NCBI GenBank assembly: GCA_028753945.1
Contig: JAPNXP010000001.1
Span: 7,616,501-7,680,500, forward strand
Origin: Hexactinellida sp. DTS-2022
Taxonomy: Eukaryota > Porifera > Hexactinellida
Direction of reading: 5' to 3'
DNA: 64,000 nucleotides
Position numbers and translations under genes: made by a program
The notes under the pieces: generated by a model
The model's input: only the letters and a program-made list of their open reading frames with translations
Database searches by the model: none
What the model was told of the DNA's origin: nothing
Shown: piece by piece, positions 21,661 through 33,314 of the stretch
Numbering within the stretch: the stretch's first letter is position 1
Layout of the letters: every line of letters starts with the position of its first letter

Positions 21661-22213
21661 CCGGCCTAAACTTTTGCTAGATCGCACTAAAGTTGCTATA
21701 ACAAACCTCCCACTAGTGCGAAATTGTATAGGACGATCAATTATTAAATTGAAAATGTATCTTTTTCTAATTGTCTACTATGGATCAGGGGAAAAAGGAG
21801 TCCCTTGTAAGTATGTATGAAGGCATGAATAATAGTGAAAAGAATTGGTTTTGTAATTGTGATATATGGAGACATGGAGTTACGGTGTAAAGAATCAACT
21901 TTGTAATTGTGTATTATTGACTATTGTGAAAACATTTGCATCTCTATGTATTCTTGTATTGATGAATGATAAAAAGCTCTATGATTATTGTCTTGGAATG
22001 GCTGCCAAAAACTGGTCCGGCGGGGACCACCTTTGGCCAATGGGGACCGCCTTTGGCGACCAAAACTGGTCCGGCCGGACCATTTTTGGCGACCAAAGCT
22101 AGTCCGACCGGACCATTTATGGCCGGCCAAAATTGGTCCCGGACCAGTTTTGGCAGTCAAAAGTGGTTCGGCCGGACCACTTTTTACCCGGACCAATTTT
22201 GGCGTGACATGTG

Positions 22214-22663
22214 CAGTCGATCTGAGGTGTTGTTCCAGTTCCAATCTCTGTAGGATCATCTGGCAACTGTTCGGGCAGCTCACAACAAAGTATTCGCATT
22301 CATCCAAATGCGTAGTCACACTGCCAAGCAAATCTTTCCAAATACAACCTCGGGTATACATACAGTGGACACTTTCCTGACACGATTGGTAGAAATTCTC
22401 TGGCCGCTTTGCTAGGTGTTTGTGTCACACCCTCTGGAACACAAGTGGCACATAAGATATTCTGATCTTCGCCTACACTACACGCGTCTCTACTCAACCC
22501 GTTACAACCTGTGCACTGAAATGACCTCGTTTCGAAAGGGCTTAAGCTATCATGCAACAACTCCTGTTTGTAACCACCGAATTTCCCATCTTTAATCTCG
22601 ACGAGCATCAGTAGATCCTTGTTGCTACTGTGTTGAAGGATTTGCCTTCTCCAGATTCTGCTA
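22214..22663 (-). pseudogene. TRAF-like copy C, 5' part
   Basis: Encodes KFGGYKQELLHDS, the degenerate RING (CTGCNGLSRDACSVGEDQ, CATC) and the first zinc finger. The start codon is ATA where copies E and F have ATG. One base is lost near 22626, and a 4 base GTAT duplication near 22360 shifts the frame. Copy E shares the GTAT duplication, so C and E descend from an already broken parent. Confidence 0.75.
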
Positions 22664-22859
22664 TTGTATGTGGATAGAAATAGTTTCATATTAGCTAACT
22701 GCTCTCTTTTATACTCGTGCATACAAGTCGGGTTATGGCCACAAACTAAATATAGTTTGCAATAGTTCGGAATTCGGATCGAAAAAATGCGATTTAACTC
22801 CGGTAACATCTACTGACACCAAACTCAAAGTTTATTAGTTACTTTAGGGAAGTTCTTTC

Positions 22860-23290
22860 CTACTCAGATCTCCTGTTATTAGGAATTTCCGGATAAGACG
22901 AACAAACAGTTCCACAAAATCAGGTCTCTACAATGGCTATTAAACGTGTATTACTCCGTTTAATACGAACTCCGGCTAAAGCGAAAATTTTTACCTCGTT
23001 AATAGGAACACGGATAAGGCGAAATACAGTAGATGCCGGGTATAAGAACATTCTACTGGAAAAACGGTTGACATATGCCCTATATCTTTTATGTCGGTTA
23101 TAAGAACTTATATGCAGTTCCCGACGATGTTCTTATAACCGACATCCACTGTATTGTTTAGGGAGTACAGAGTTTAATTCGCCTAGCCTATACAAAGCAT
23201 GCAAGCAACTCCGGTTAATCCGAATTCGGATAATACGAACAAATTTCGACGGTCCCCTGGTGTTCCTATTAACGAGAGTCTTCTATCTAT
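22860..23290. mobile_element. Decayed pogo-like element (second copy)
   Basis: Parallels 5060-5560: ATTTCCGGATAA, CAAACAGTTCCACAAAATCAG and GTTAATAGGAACACGGATAA are shared. Hosts a better preserved MITE at 23027-23151. 23291-23700 is AT-rich with nothing recognisable. Confidence 0.5.
23027..23151. mobile_element. 125 bp TA-flanked MITE
   Basis: Ends CAGTAGATGCCGGGTATAAG and TTATAACCGACATCCACTG, flanked by TA on both sides. Confidence 0.8.
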
Positions 23291-23762
23291 ATCTGGATAT
23301 TAATTCTAACTTATAAGGCCTTTTGTGAAGGAATTTCCTCTATAAATATAAGGCTATTTATAGAGTTATTTGAATATTAGAATTTAGAACCTCACAAAAC
23401 ATTACTAACCAATAAGAAACTAAATTAAATAATCAAATCCTAATACTATTTGATAGTAATAGAAGAGTTAGATGCTGTGAAAAGGGTCCAAAGTTAGTTA
23501 ACTGCGTTTATATAATTCCTATTGGATTAAATGCCATTTTTCCCAGCTGTTATATTATACGAATTACGTATATTTTACATTTTACATTTTCCCTTTTCCA
23601 TATTTCCCAATACTACTACATGTAAAGTTAAACTGAGAATAATTTAACACTAGAAAATAAATTAACTAAGATGATACACTAGCTAGGGTTAATAATATTA
23701 AGAAAATAGTTAGTCAGCTAAACCTTAGGCATTTTCGTTCTTGCTCCGAGTCTTTATTGTGA

Positions 23763-25202
23763 TCAGATCTTTAATTCTACATGTTCTACTTCTTGTATCT
23801 GTAGTGTGAATTCTAAATCTCCTATCTCTGTTCTGATTCTATTCCCGAAGAGGTCTCTAGCTATTGTAGCTATTTCGAATTGATTGGGGTGTTGTTGTAG
23901 TTTCACAACAGGTGATTCATAGACAAGAGAATTGTTTGTGTTTACTTTATCTATTATTGTTAGCTTGAATCTTCCTTCAAAAGGCCATTTTGCTTGAGGA
24001 GACATCACTTTGTTAAATTCTATAGTTATAGACACACGTATGCCTTCTCGGTTTGAATTACCAAACATTAGTATCAGATTAATACTGCGCCACGAAATTT
24101 CAAATCTGGCAAGGATATTTATTGAACTCAATGAACTTATGATTCGCTTATAATCTCTCAGGCTTATTCTATCTCGTAGCACTACTGGATATATTAAACT
24201 GTCTATTATTGCTGATTGCTTCTCTATTTCTTTATTATTTACTTTTTCTCTTTCTTTCATCCGACACTCCAAACTTTCTATAGTTGCATAACGAATCACA
24301 GATTGTCTCTCAAACTCTTCCATACGCTGTGTGACAGTTTTTGTTGTTGTCATAGCCTGTCCCTCCAAGTCTTCTATTCTTCTGTCCGATTGTTCCAACT
24401 TATCAGTTAATCTGTTTAACTCTTTCAATAGTTTAGTGATGGTCTCCTCCGATTGTTCTATTTTAGCCACAGCAAATAACGTAGTAATTTCCAGATGCTC
24501 TATTTTGTTTGTCTTGTTGTATTCCTCCATTTGACACCTTAAAACCACTTCTTTGCATCCAAATCTCTCATGAGGACACCTCACCACTGTGTTGGGACAG
24601 TCTGTCTCGATGTGTGAATCCGTTTGTTTCCGTCTGAGGTTAGCTCCACAGCTGTTCGGACACAAAAGTGGGAATTCCAGACAAGCTTCATAATGTCGCT
24701 TCAGGTCTCTGTACACTGTCTTGTTGAGACAATGCTCACAGCTGACTTCTCTGCTCAAACACTCGTTGCTACAGTGGTTATTCTGTTCACACCTTCTGAG
24801 AATAACTCCACAGTCATAATCGCAGTTAACTACGAATTCCTGACACACATCTAGATGTGTGTCTACCTCAGAAAGGGTAGCTTTCCATTGGCATCCTCTT
24901 GTTGTTAGGGGACAATTTGCTTTCAATTCGAGTATTTTCTGTCTTATTTTTTTCATAATTGGTAGAATTGATTCCTTTTTCTCTACACAATTCTCGCAAT
25001 TAGGAATCTGTTTATCTCCTACCAGACAAGCGCTACGCATAACTCCTTTGCATTGAGTGCAGCCAGAGAATTCTATTTCCATTTCATTCAATGTGTTAAC
25101 TAACAAGTCTTGTTTGTATCCTCCGAACTTCCCTCTACCGGTTTGTACCAGTGTCAGTTGTTCTTTCGAGTCTACTGAGTTGTATGTCTTGCCTGTTGCC
25201 AT
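23763..25202 (-). CDS. TRAF-like adaptor protein, intact (copy D)
   Basis: 479 residues, single exon, ATG aligned with all relatives. Residues 25-75 hold a degenerate RING: GKFGGYKQDLL, then C48/C51 and C69/C72, without the HxC centre needed for E3 ligase activity. Residues 95-232 are TRAF-type zinc fingers (CPLTTRGC, CEHCLNKTVYRDLKRHYEAC, CPNTVVRCPHERFGC). Residues 235-340 are heptad-rich coiled coil (AKIEQSEETITKLLKELNRL). Residues 345-479 are a beta-rich MATH-like end (WRSINLILMFGN, WPFEGRFKLTIIDKV). TRAFs trimerise and link receptors to kinase cascades in the cytoplasm; here a non-catalytic adaptor is inferred. The only intact member of a six-copy local family; the other five carry lesions. 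No signal peptide or membrane segment. Confidence 0.75.
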   Translation of the reverse strand: MATGKTYNSVDSKEQLTLVQTGRGKFGGYKQDLLVNTLNEMEIEFSGCTQCKGVMRSACLVGDKQIPNCENCVEKKESILPIMKKIRQKILELKANCPLTTRGCQWKATLSEVDTHLDVCQEFVVNCDYDCGVILRRCEQNNHCSNECLSREVSCEHCLNKTVYRDLKRHYEACLEFPLLCPNSCGANLRRKQTDSHIETDCPNTVVRCPHERFGCKEVVLRCQMEEYNKTNKIEHLEITTLFAVAKIEQSEETITKLLKELNRLTDKLEQSDRRIEDLEGQAMTTTKTVTQRMEEFERQSVIRYATIESLECRMKEREKVNNKEIEKQSAIIDSLIYPVVLRDRISLRDYKRIISSLSSINILARFEISWRSINLILMFGNSNREGIRVSITIEFNKVMSPQAKWPFEGRFKLTIIDKVNTNNSLVYESPVVKLQQHPNQFEIATIARDLFGNRIRTEIGDLEFTLQIQEVEHVELKI

Positions 25203-25476
25203 TGCGAAGTATTATTTATATATAGTAAATATTTATTTACGTGTTTACTTGTACACACACTTATGCTTCAGTAAGATCTACCTATTTACTTGCACTAGGA
25301 ATTCACATTCATATATTCACTATTCACGTTGGAAACTTTGATTTTGAGTTTCATTTATTTGTTTGTAAATAACAACTAAATTTATTTTCACGCTTCATTT
25401 TATGAAATTATTTACTTGAATTTTCTGATTGTTAATAGTGACTACTCCGTTACATGTTTGTTAGTGTTTTGCATAG

Positions 25477-26206
25477 TTATGAATAAAAAATTGCATTCAA
25501 GTGTGCGATAATGTTGTTGTTGTTGTGGTCAGAGAGTTCACACCTTTTCATTTCCGCACTACAACCAAACAGTTTGTATCCACAGCTAATAATGGTGTTA
25601 GGGCAATCTGTGTTAATGTGACTCTGTAGCTCTTTCCGCTTGAAAGTGCCTCCACATTCGTTCTGACACGCGAGAGGGAATTCCGGACAGTCCTCATAGT
25701 GCTTGGTTAGGTCCTTGAACAGAACAGCGCCGCTACAGTGCTCGCAGGTAACGTCGCGGTGTGTGCAGTCAGATCTGAGGTGTTGTTCCAGTTCCAATCT
25801 CTGTAGGATCATCTGGCAACTGTTCGGGCAGCTCACAACAAAGTATTCGCATTCATCCAAATGCGTAGTCACACTGCCAAGCAAATCTTTCCAAATACAA
25901 CCTCGGGTATACATACAGTGGACACTTTCCTGACACGATTGGTAGAAATTCTCTGGCCGCTTTGCTAGGTGTTTGTGTCACACCCTCTGGAACACAAGTG
26001 GCACATAAGATATTCTGATCTTCGCCTACACTACACGCGTCTCTACTCAACCCGTTACAACCTGTGCACTGAAATGACCTCGTTTCGAAAGGGCTTAAGC
26101 TATCATGCAACAACTCCTGTTTGTAACCACCGAATTTCCCATCTTTAATCTCTACGAGCATCAGCTCTACTGTGTTGAAGGATTTGCATTCTCCAGATTC
26201 TGCCAT
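25477..26206 (-). pseudogene. TRAF-like copy E (broken)
   Basis: Retains the ATG (MAESGE), degenerate RING and zinc fingers, but carries the GTAT duplication near 25915 that shifts the frame, a small deletion after SFNTV, and a truncated end (HLNAIFYS, then stop). Head-to-head inverted partner of copy F. Confidence 0.78.
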
Positions 26207-26748
26207 TGTATGTGGATAGAAGTAGTTTCATATTAGCTAACTACTCTCTTTTATACTCGTGCATACAAGTCGGGTTATGGTCACAAACTAAATATAGTTT
26301 GTAATTTAATCCTCTTAGAAAGTTGAACAGTCCATAGAGCAACTTAACTTCAAGTTCAAATATTGTCTCAAAAGTTATAAGAAAACATATTATAGTGCAA
26401 ATGTACTTAGACGTATGGAGTAGTAAATGAAGATTTTGTTTTAAGCGGTTAAATTCCCTATTGACTGATTGAGCAATAGCTACATCTTATATAACGCCAT
26501 GTTTAAACAACAGCAACAACAACAACAACAAACTCTATGTATTGTAATCAGTCTACAATGAAGGACTTTGTTGACTAATTGTTAGGTAGACACAATAAAC
26601 AAATGAACTCATTATGACTTTACTCTTGAATAAATATGACATAGGATTAAATTACAAACTATATTTAGTTTATGACCATAACCCGACTTGTATGCACGAG
26701 TATAAAGAGAGCAGTTAGCTAATATGAAACTATTCCTATCCACATACA
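26207..26748. other. Shared intergenic region between divergent copies E and F
   Basis: The first and last ~100 bases are inverted copies of each other (TATACTCGTGCATACAAGTC, CTAAATATAGTTTG), the common 5' flank of this subfamily. ATAAAGAGAG near 26703 could be a TATA-like element for copy F. The central ~330 bases are AT-rich, with a (CAA)n run at 26508-26531. Confidence 0.6.
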
Positions 26749-27519
26749 ATGGCAGAATCTGGAGAAGGCAAATCCTTCAACACAGTAGACAACAAGGATC
26801 TACTGATGCTCGTCGAGATTAAAGATGGGAAATTCGGTGGTTACAAACAGGAGTTGTTGCATGATAGCTTAACTGCGTTTGAACTGAAATTCTTTCAGTG
26901 TACAGGTTGTAACGGGTTGAGTAGAGACGCGTGTAGTGTAGGCGAAGATCAGAATATATTATGTGCCACTTGTGTTCCAGAGGGTTCTGATAGTATTCTT
27001 ATGAAAATAGCGAGGTAATCAGTTCCGATTATACCATCAAAGTGTCCACTGTATACCCGAGGTTGTATTTGGAAAGATTTGCTTGGCAGTGTGACTACGC
27101 ATTTGGATGAATGCGAATACTTTGTTGTGAGCTGCCCGAACAGTTGCCAGATGATCCTACAGAGATTGGAACTGGAACAACACCTCAGATCTGACTGCAC
27201 ACACCGCGACGTTACCTGCGAGCACTGTAGCGGCGCTGTTCTGTTCAAGGACCTAACCAAGCACTATGAGGACTGTCCGGAATTCCCTCTCGCGTGTCAG
27301 AACGAATGTGGAGGCACTTTCAAGCGGAAAGAGCTACAGAGTCACATTAACACAGATTGCCCTAACACCATTATTAGCTGTGGATACAAACTGTTTGGTT
27401 GTAGTGCGGAAATGAAAAGGTGTGAACTCTCTGACCACAACAACAACAACATTCTCGCACACTTGAATGCAACTAAAGAATTCGCGACTATGAAAATATC
27501 AGATACTGAAGTAGCATGA
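26749..27519 (+). pseudogene. TRAF-like copy F (one in-frame stop)
   Basis: The best preserved copy of the short subfamily: the frame is open for about 256 codons except a TAA at 27016-27018, between the degenerate RING and the first zinc finger (CPLYTRGC). It lacks the GTAT duplication seen in C and E. Zinc fingers up to CELSDHNNNN are intact, and the end is a short tail (KISDTEVA) without MATH. Functional only if the TAA is bypassed; more likely a recent pseudogene. Hairpin array 2 begins 55 bases downstream. Confidence 0.72.
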
Positions 27520-27573
27520 AACGATTGCATGAAGAGAAAATAGGGAATAACCAAATAACTGAAGTAAATCAAA

Positions 27574-27692
27574 CAAAATTGCAGCCTATGCCGACGCATG
27601 TTCCTTTGGTGGCACAATATTTTGTTGGTTGTATACTCATAGTGCCTCCAAAGGAACATGCTGTCGGCACAGGCTGCAATTTGGGATTTTTT
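27574..27692. repeat. Hairpin head H5
   Basis: Inverted repeat with GCAGCCTATGCCGACG in the left arm; the outer AATCC is lost on the left. Confidence 0.8.
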
Positions 27693-28779
27693 TCCGCCCA
27701 GTCATCATCACTATGAAGGTGTTAAATTATTTCAAAAAGGTGTTTCAGAAGGCATCGACCCTTAGTCAGGCCATAGAGTGGTGGAAGTTTCTTTTTAGTT
27801 CACTTCATTTCAAAGATATTCAAGTTTGAGTATAATATATAAGTGATGAGTCAGCATTGTTTATGTGAATGTTGGGTCATCACCCAACACCAACTAACCC
27901 ATTTTAAATGTCGAATTAACAAAATAGTAAAAACACATTTTTTTAACGATGTCATCATCACCGCAAGGTGTCAAGACCCACTTGTATAGGTGGCACGTAC
28001 CATAAGGACCAATTGATCAATTGAAAGTTTGTTTCTATCTTGTAACATCTCTGATATTTATGATATTTAATTAATTAGTATAAATAATTATTAATATTAT
28101 CTATAATATAACACCAATTTCAATGTCAACTTACAATTATTAAGTTAAATTATTTTGTCATAAATAATTAATTAATTAATTTGGCTATCAAATTTCAATT
28201 CCGCACACCCGATAACCCCTAATAAACAAATAGGAAGCATCTATATAAGTCATATACTGACTGAATTAATTATAATTAATTGCGTCAGTATATTAACAAT
28301 ACAATATTATTCTCGCAGAAGTAAATATAATCACATAATCTGTCGTTGTTATGGAATGTAAAATCTGGTTTTCAATTGGAAAATAGAAGCCTACTCGATC
28401 TCACAAGTTGAATCAATATAATAATCACCAGTTGAAACAATAGAATTAAATTTAACACTTTCAATTGACCTGAAGTGTTATTAAACAAAGGAAACTTGCA
28501 ACTCTATTGTGGCACAAACGAAACCCAATTTAAAAATTCGTGCACTCTGAAAAGGTGTAGAATTTAATTCTCTATCGAATGCATATAAATTGAATATTCG
28601 GGTCTATTCATTGTTCCTTTTCCAACATTAAACATGTGTAGAAATGTGTCCCTAAAATGTATTCAAAAATCCTGACCCCAGGTGCACATTTGTAACCCAT
28701 GAGACACATATCCTGAAAATTTGGGCTCTTAGTTAGTTAAACTCTGTTCTGTGGAGAGGATACGGACTAATAATATCTA

Positions 28780-28900
28780 ACCAAGGCAGTAAGATTAGAA
28801 CTGGGCCACTATACTATAGTATAGTCGGCACAGTAATAATAACCAAGGCACCAAGACCAATACTGGGCCACTATACTATTGTATAGTCGGCACAGTAATA
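28780..28900. repeat. Linker repeats before H6
   Basis: Two tandem copies of the ~60 bp segment with CTATACTATAGTATAG (second copy ACTATTGT). Confidence 0.75.
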
Positions 28901-29026
28901 AAAAATCCAAAATTGCAGCCTGTGCCAACGCATTTTCCTTTGGTGGCATTATATTTTGTTGGTTGTATACTCATAGTGCCTCCAAGGAACAATCTGTCGG
29001 CACAGGCTGCAATTTTGGGTTTTTCT
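28900..29026. repeat. Hairpin head H6
   Basis: Complete inverted repeat with a few mismatches. Confidence 0.82.
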
Positions 29027-29739
29027 TTCGCCCAGTCATCAACGCCTCAAGGTGTCAAGAACCATTTGTTAATTGGTCCGAGTCACAAGGAACGGTAGAT
29101 AAATTTTGAAGTTTGTTTCTATCATAAACCATCTTGAGTTTACTGCCATTCATTCATTATGTATTGATAATAAAATATATTATTAGTAATTTATTTTAGC
29201 AATGTTATCCACGGTGAGTGAGTTAAGTCAACAAATTCCTTATATTATATTATTATATTTAATCCATTGTATAGTAATACTACAATTAAATAGAAGCCAG
29301 CTGGAATTTATAAGTTGAATCAATTTAATTATCGCAAGTTGAATCAATAGAGTAGGATTTAACAAGTTAAATCAATATAATTATTACAAGTTGAAACAAT
29401 GGAATTAGATTTCACAGTTTTAACGAAACTGAAGTGTGAGTAAACAAATAAATTTCAACCCCGATTTGTGGCATGAATTAAACCCACTATAAAAATTTGT
29501 CTTCTCCCATGAGACGCAGAATTTTATGGTGAATCCAAATGTGAAATAAAATTTTGGGGTTTAGTAAAACTTCTTCTGAGTTATGGATCAGACAAATTTT
29601 GAAAGGTGTCAAAGATGTATCCAAAATTAGTTAATCAAAAATCGTAACCCCAGGTGCACATCTGTAACCCTTGAGACACCCATCCTAAAAATTAGGGCTC
29701 TTAGTTGATAAAACTCTGTTTTGTGGAGTGGCTACGGAT

Positions 29740-29868
29740 AAAAAAAATCCAAAATTGCAGCTGTGCCGACGCATGTTCCTTTGGTGGCACTATATCTTGT
29801 TGGTGGTTTATTGAAAGTGCCTCCAAAGGAACATGCTGTCAGCACATCTGCAATTTTGGATTTTTTTG
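29740..29868. repeat. Hairpin head H7
   Basis: Complete inverted repeat; both arms have diverged at the GCAGC(C)TGTGCC block. Confidence 0.82.
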
Positions 29869-30814
29869 CGCCATGTCATTATCACTATGATGGTGTTAAA
29901 TTATTTCAGAAAGATGTTTCAAAAGGCAACGACCCTTAGTGAACCCATTCGAAATATAGAATTCACAAAATTGTAGAAACACATTTTTGACGATGTCATC
30001 ATCACCTCATGCTGTTAGGACCCTTTTGTAGAGGTGTTACGTGGCATAAGGATCAATTGACAATATGGAAGTTTGTTTTTATATTGTATCATCTCTGAGA
30101 TTTATGATATTTAATTAATTAGTATAAATAATTATTAATATTATTTATAAATATAACACCAATTTCAATGTCAACTTACAATTATTATGTTTAATTATTT
30201 TGTCATAAATAATTAATTAATTAATTTGGCCATCACATTTCAATTCCGCACACTCGATAACCCCTAATAAACAAATTGGAAGCATCTATATAATCATATA
30301 TGACTGAATTAATTATAATTAATTACGTCAGTATATTTATAGGGCAACAGTATTCCTGCAGTAAATATAATCACAATATCTGTCGTTGTTATGGAATGTA
30401 AAATCTTAGTTTTCAATTAGAAAATAGAAGCCTACTCGATTTCACAAGTTGAATCAATATAATTATTACAAGTTGAAACAATATAATTATATTTAATACT
30501 TTCATTTGAACTGAAGTGTTAGTAAACAAAGGGAATTTGCAACTCAATTGTGGCACAAACGAAACCCAATTTAAAAATTCGTGCACTGTGAAAAGGTGTA
30601 GAATTTGATTCTCTGTCGAATGCATATAATTTGAATATTCGCGAACAATTTATTGTTCTTTTTCTAACATTAAACAGGTGCGAAAATGTGTCCAAAAAAG
30701 TCAAATCAAAAATCGGGACCCCAGGTGCACATCTGTAACCCATGAGACACATATCCTGAAAATTTGGGCTCTTAGTTAGTAAAACTCTGTTCAGTAGAGA
30801 TGCTACGGACCAAT

Positions 30815-30945
30815 AATAACCAAAGCACTAAGACCAATACTGGGCCACTATACTATAGTATAGTCGGCACAGTAAAAATATATAAATAAAGGCAGTGATT
30901 TCAATACTGGGCCACTATACTATGTTATAGTCGGGCACAGTAAAA
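30815..30945. repeat. Linker repeats closing array 2
   Basis: Two copies with GGGCCACTATACTATAGTAT and a variant ATGTTATAG; no hairpin follows. Confidence 0.7.
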
Positions 30946-31004
30946 AGAATAAGAAATAGTAAGGAAAACCAGAAATAAGTGAAAGAGACAGGATAAACTA
31001 AGTA

Positions 31005-31515
31005 AGTCCAAATATCCCCTTCTGGCTCAAATATGATATCCCTTTGAAGTCCAAATATCCCGTCAGGTCCAAATATTCCGTTCAGGTCCAAATATCCTGT
31101 CAGGTCCAAATATCCCGTTTAATTCTATTTGTTCAGTATTGATTATGATATTCCAAAGGCCCCATTTTCATATACAAGTCAAATATCCCGTTCAGGTCCA
31201 AATATCCCATTCAAGTCCAAATATCCCGTTTAATTCTATTTGTTCAATATTTATTATGATATTCCCAAAGGCCCAATTTTCATATACAAGTCAAATATCC
31301 CGTTCAGGTCCAAACATCCTGTTTAATTCTATTTGTTCAGTATTGATTATGATATTTCCAAAGGCCCCATTTTCATATACAAGTCAAATATCCCGTTCAG
31401 GTCCAAATATCCAGTCAGGTCCAAATATCCCGTTCAGGTCCAAATATCCCGTTCAGGTCCAAATATCCAGTCAGGTCCAAATATCCCGTTCAGATCAAAA
31501 TATCCCGTTTAGTTT
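31005..31515. repeat. Minisatellite CAGGTCCAAATATCCCGTT
   Basis: Many copies of a 17-19 base unit, arranged inside three longer repeats of about 120 bases that also contain TTGATTATGATATT and CATTTTCATATACAAGTC. A long open frame crosses it only because the repeat lacks stops. 31516-31960 is AT-rich with no recognised feature. Confidence 0.88.
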
Positions 31516-31962
31516 CCTTTTCCCCTCTTTATCCCCTTCCTTATTATAGATTATTTTATATTCATATTTTCAAATCTCTTTATAATAAATATTAATTGAT
31601 TTCACACTCGCACACTTATACTTGTTACACTACACTTTGTTATTGTTGATCTCTACTCTAATAATTTCTCCAATTCCTTTCTTCTGATCTTTCTGCTTTC
31701 TGTTGCTTTTGTCCTAAAATTTTAATAATTAGATTTTTTTTATTTAATATTTTTTGTTATTTCCCCTATTGCATCATATGCATTTTTTAAGTGACTACCC
31801 CCATTTGCCTATAATATTTATCAGCTGTGCTAGCTTGATTGCATGTACTCCGCACAACCTGAGTTTTTTCTGAATTTCCTGAACGTGGACGCAGCTATTT
31901 TAGATTTCGTCGATGTGATTATTTTGGTGTTCCCTGTTATGTTTATCAACTTATTTAAACTA

Positions 31963-32141
31963 CAGTTGAAACCGGATATTTTTAACACCGGATATTTTTA
32001 ACAATCGGATATATTTAACACATTTTCTTGTAAATAATTAATTATTGTTGTTGTTGTTGTAAAATCGGGTATTTTTAACAATCGGATATTTTTAACAAAT
32101 TTTCGTTAAAAGAATGTGTTAAAATTATCCGGTTTCAACTG
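31963..32141. mobile_element. 179 bp TA-flanked MITE
   Basis: Ends CAGTTGAAACCGGATA and TATCCGGTTTCAACTG, with TA at each flank. Internal repeats of CGGATATTTTTAACA. Confidence 0.88.
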
Positions 32142-32503
32142 TACATTGTATGCCTGCATGATCGATTTGTTTGCCACTATACGATAATAAAAATATGGAC
32201 TGTCAATGTTCTCTGAATTGTCAATTTGTGGTGTATTGCTTTAAAAAAGTTTCCAAACGCTGCTGCTGCTAGGCTTTCGAGAAAAACAACTGCTGGCTGT
32301 ATTTTCCCCGTTTTATGATTGAAAACTACTATTTTTGCGTGCGAATCCTATTCCCGGGCATTTGCAACTTCGTTTTTTTTTCATTCCAACTACTACGCCG
32401 CTCCTCTGCACTTCGAAATATCACTTCGCCTAAGTTGTTTAATACGCGTATTGCGTATAATACGTATAATACGTAATACGCTATCCACTAGTACGTATTA
32501 TAC

Positions 32504-33002
32504 CAGTGGTTCTCAACCTTTTCAAATTAACGGACCCCTGGTTGTATTAAAAAATATCTTGCGACCCAAAACATGTACAAATAATATGATACTATTATCG
32601 AGTAGGTACCGCGGCGGGCCCCTTAAAATATTTCGCGGCAGGGGTTTATCTAGGATTTTCGTGGCTGGCACCTAATTATGGAGGTAGAGATTTTCCGGCA
32701 CCCTAGAGGTATTAGCCATAATACAAAATCAATATAATACAATGATGCGGCATTATTTGAAGGAGGTAAACTGCTAGGTTGCACAAACTGTTGTTTATCC
32801 ATTCATTTCTGGACCAGAAAATCTGACCATACACCCGGCACCTAATTAAGTGCCAACCCGGCACCTAAATAAAATCGAAAATCACGCACTTTTTGACCAC
32901 AACTGATGCCTGGCCGGCACATAAAAGTGCCGGCCAGGCACCTAGATAAACCCCTGTTTCGCGGCCCCCTTTTGTGTCGCGGACCCAGGTTGAGAACCAC
33001 TG
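32504..33002. mobile_element. hAT MITE (Charlie-type ends) hosting another hAT
   Basis: Ends CAGTGGTTCTCAACC and GGTTGAGAACCACTG, classic of hAT-Charlie elements. Flanks TATTATAC and TGTTATAA agree at 6 of 8 bases. Split by the insertion at 32639-32956. Confidence 0.85.
32639..32956. mobile_element. Nested hAT MITE with exact 8 bp duplication
   Basis: Ends CAGGGGTTTATCTAGG and CCTAGATAAACCCCTG; flanked by TTTCGCGG on both sides. Confidence 0.92.
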
Positions 33003-33314
33003 TGTTATAATTTATACGTTAAATCTATGATCAACCAGGGATGTTTTCGAAGTAAATTTAATAGAATATTTCTAATTCTTGTTGTAAATACAACATCTAG
33101 CAAATAATCATATTTTACAATACAAACTATACTACGAGTCAATTAACAATAAAAGAATAACGATTAAACCAAAAGTTGTTCAAAGCAAATTCCATGAGAT
33201 CTGTTGTATCGTATATTGAGGCGCTGTATGATACACTAGTATAAACCATGGATATGCTATTACAAATTATACAGTGGTATTTTGAGGCGCTCTGGTAGTT
33301 GAGACGCTACTATA

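Larger units (their letters stand above)
17498..22209 (-). mobile_element. Ginger1-like integrase DNA transposon
   Basis: A 4.7 kb element. Ends are TGTCACG and CGTGACA, continuing into inverted repeats rich in TTGGTCCGGG and TGGTCCGG. A 4 bp direct repeat TGTG flanks it (17494-17497 and 22210-22213). The related uninterrupted gene near 25760 reads GCGGTGTGTGCAGTC. Inside is a gypsy-type integrase with GPY/F and an OTU protease domain in one gene. TGTNR termini, 4 bp duplication, and integrase with OTU are features reported for Ginger1 cut-and-paste transposons; there is no reverse transcriptase, gag or LTR. Defective here through one frameshift and one nested insertion. Confidence 0.85.
27574..30960. 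repeat. Array 2 of hairpin-headed repeat units
   Basis: Three units start at hairpins near 27574, 28900 and 29740 and follow the same block order as array 1. The middle unit (840 bp) lacks the central blocks of the first (1.3 kb). The array ends in linker repeats at 30815-30945. The block around 28285 is the empty site for the MITE at 787. Confidence 0.8.

Noticed and set aside
31005-31515. Possible CRISPR-like array
   Set aside because: Repeats are contiguous and variable, there are no unique spacers, and the genome is animal.
31139-31549. 136 codon open frame with repetitive peptide
   Set aside because: It is a read-through of the CAGGTCCAAATATCCCGTT minisatellite.
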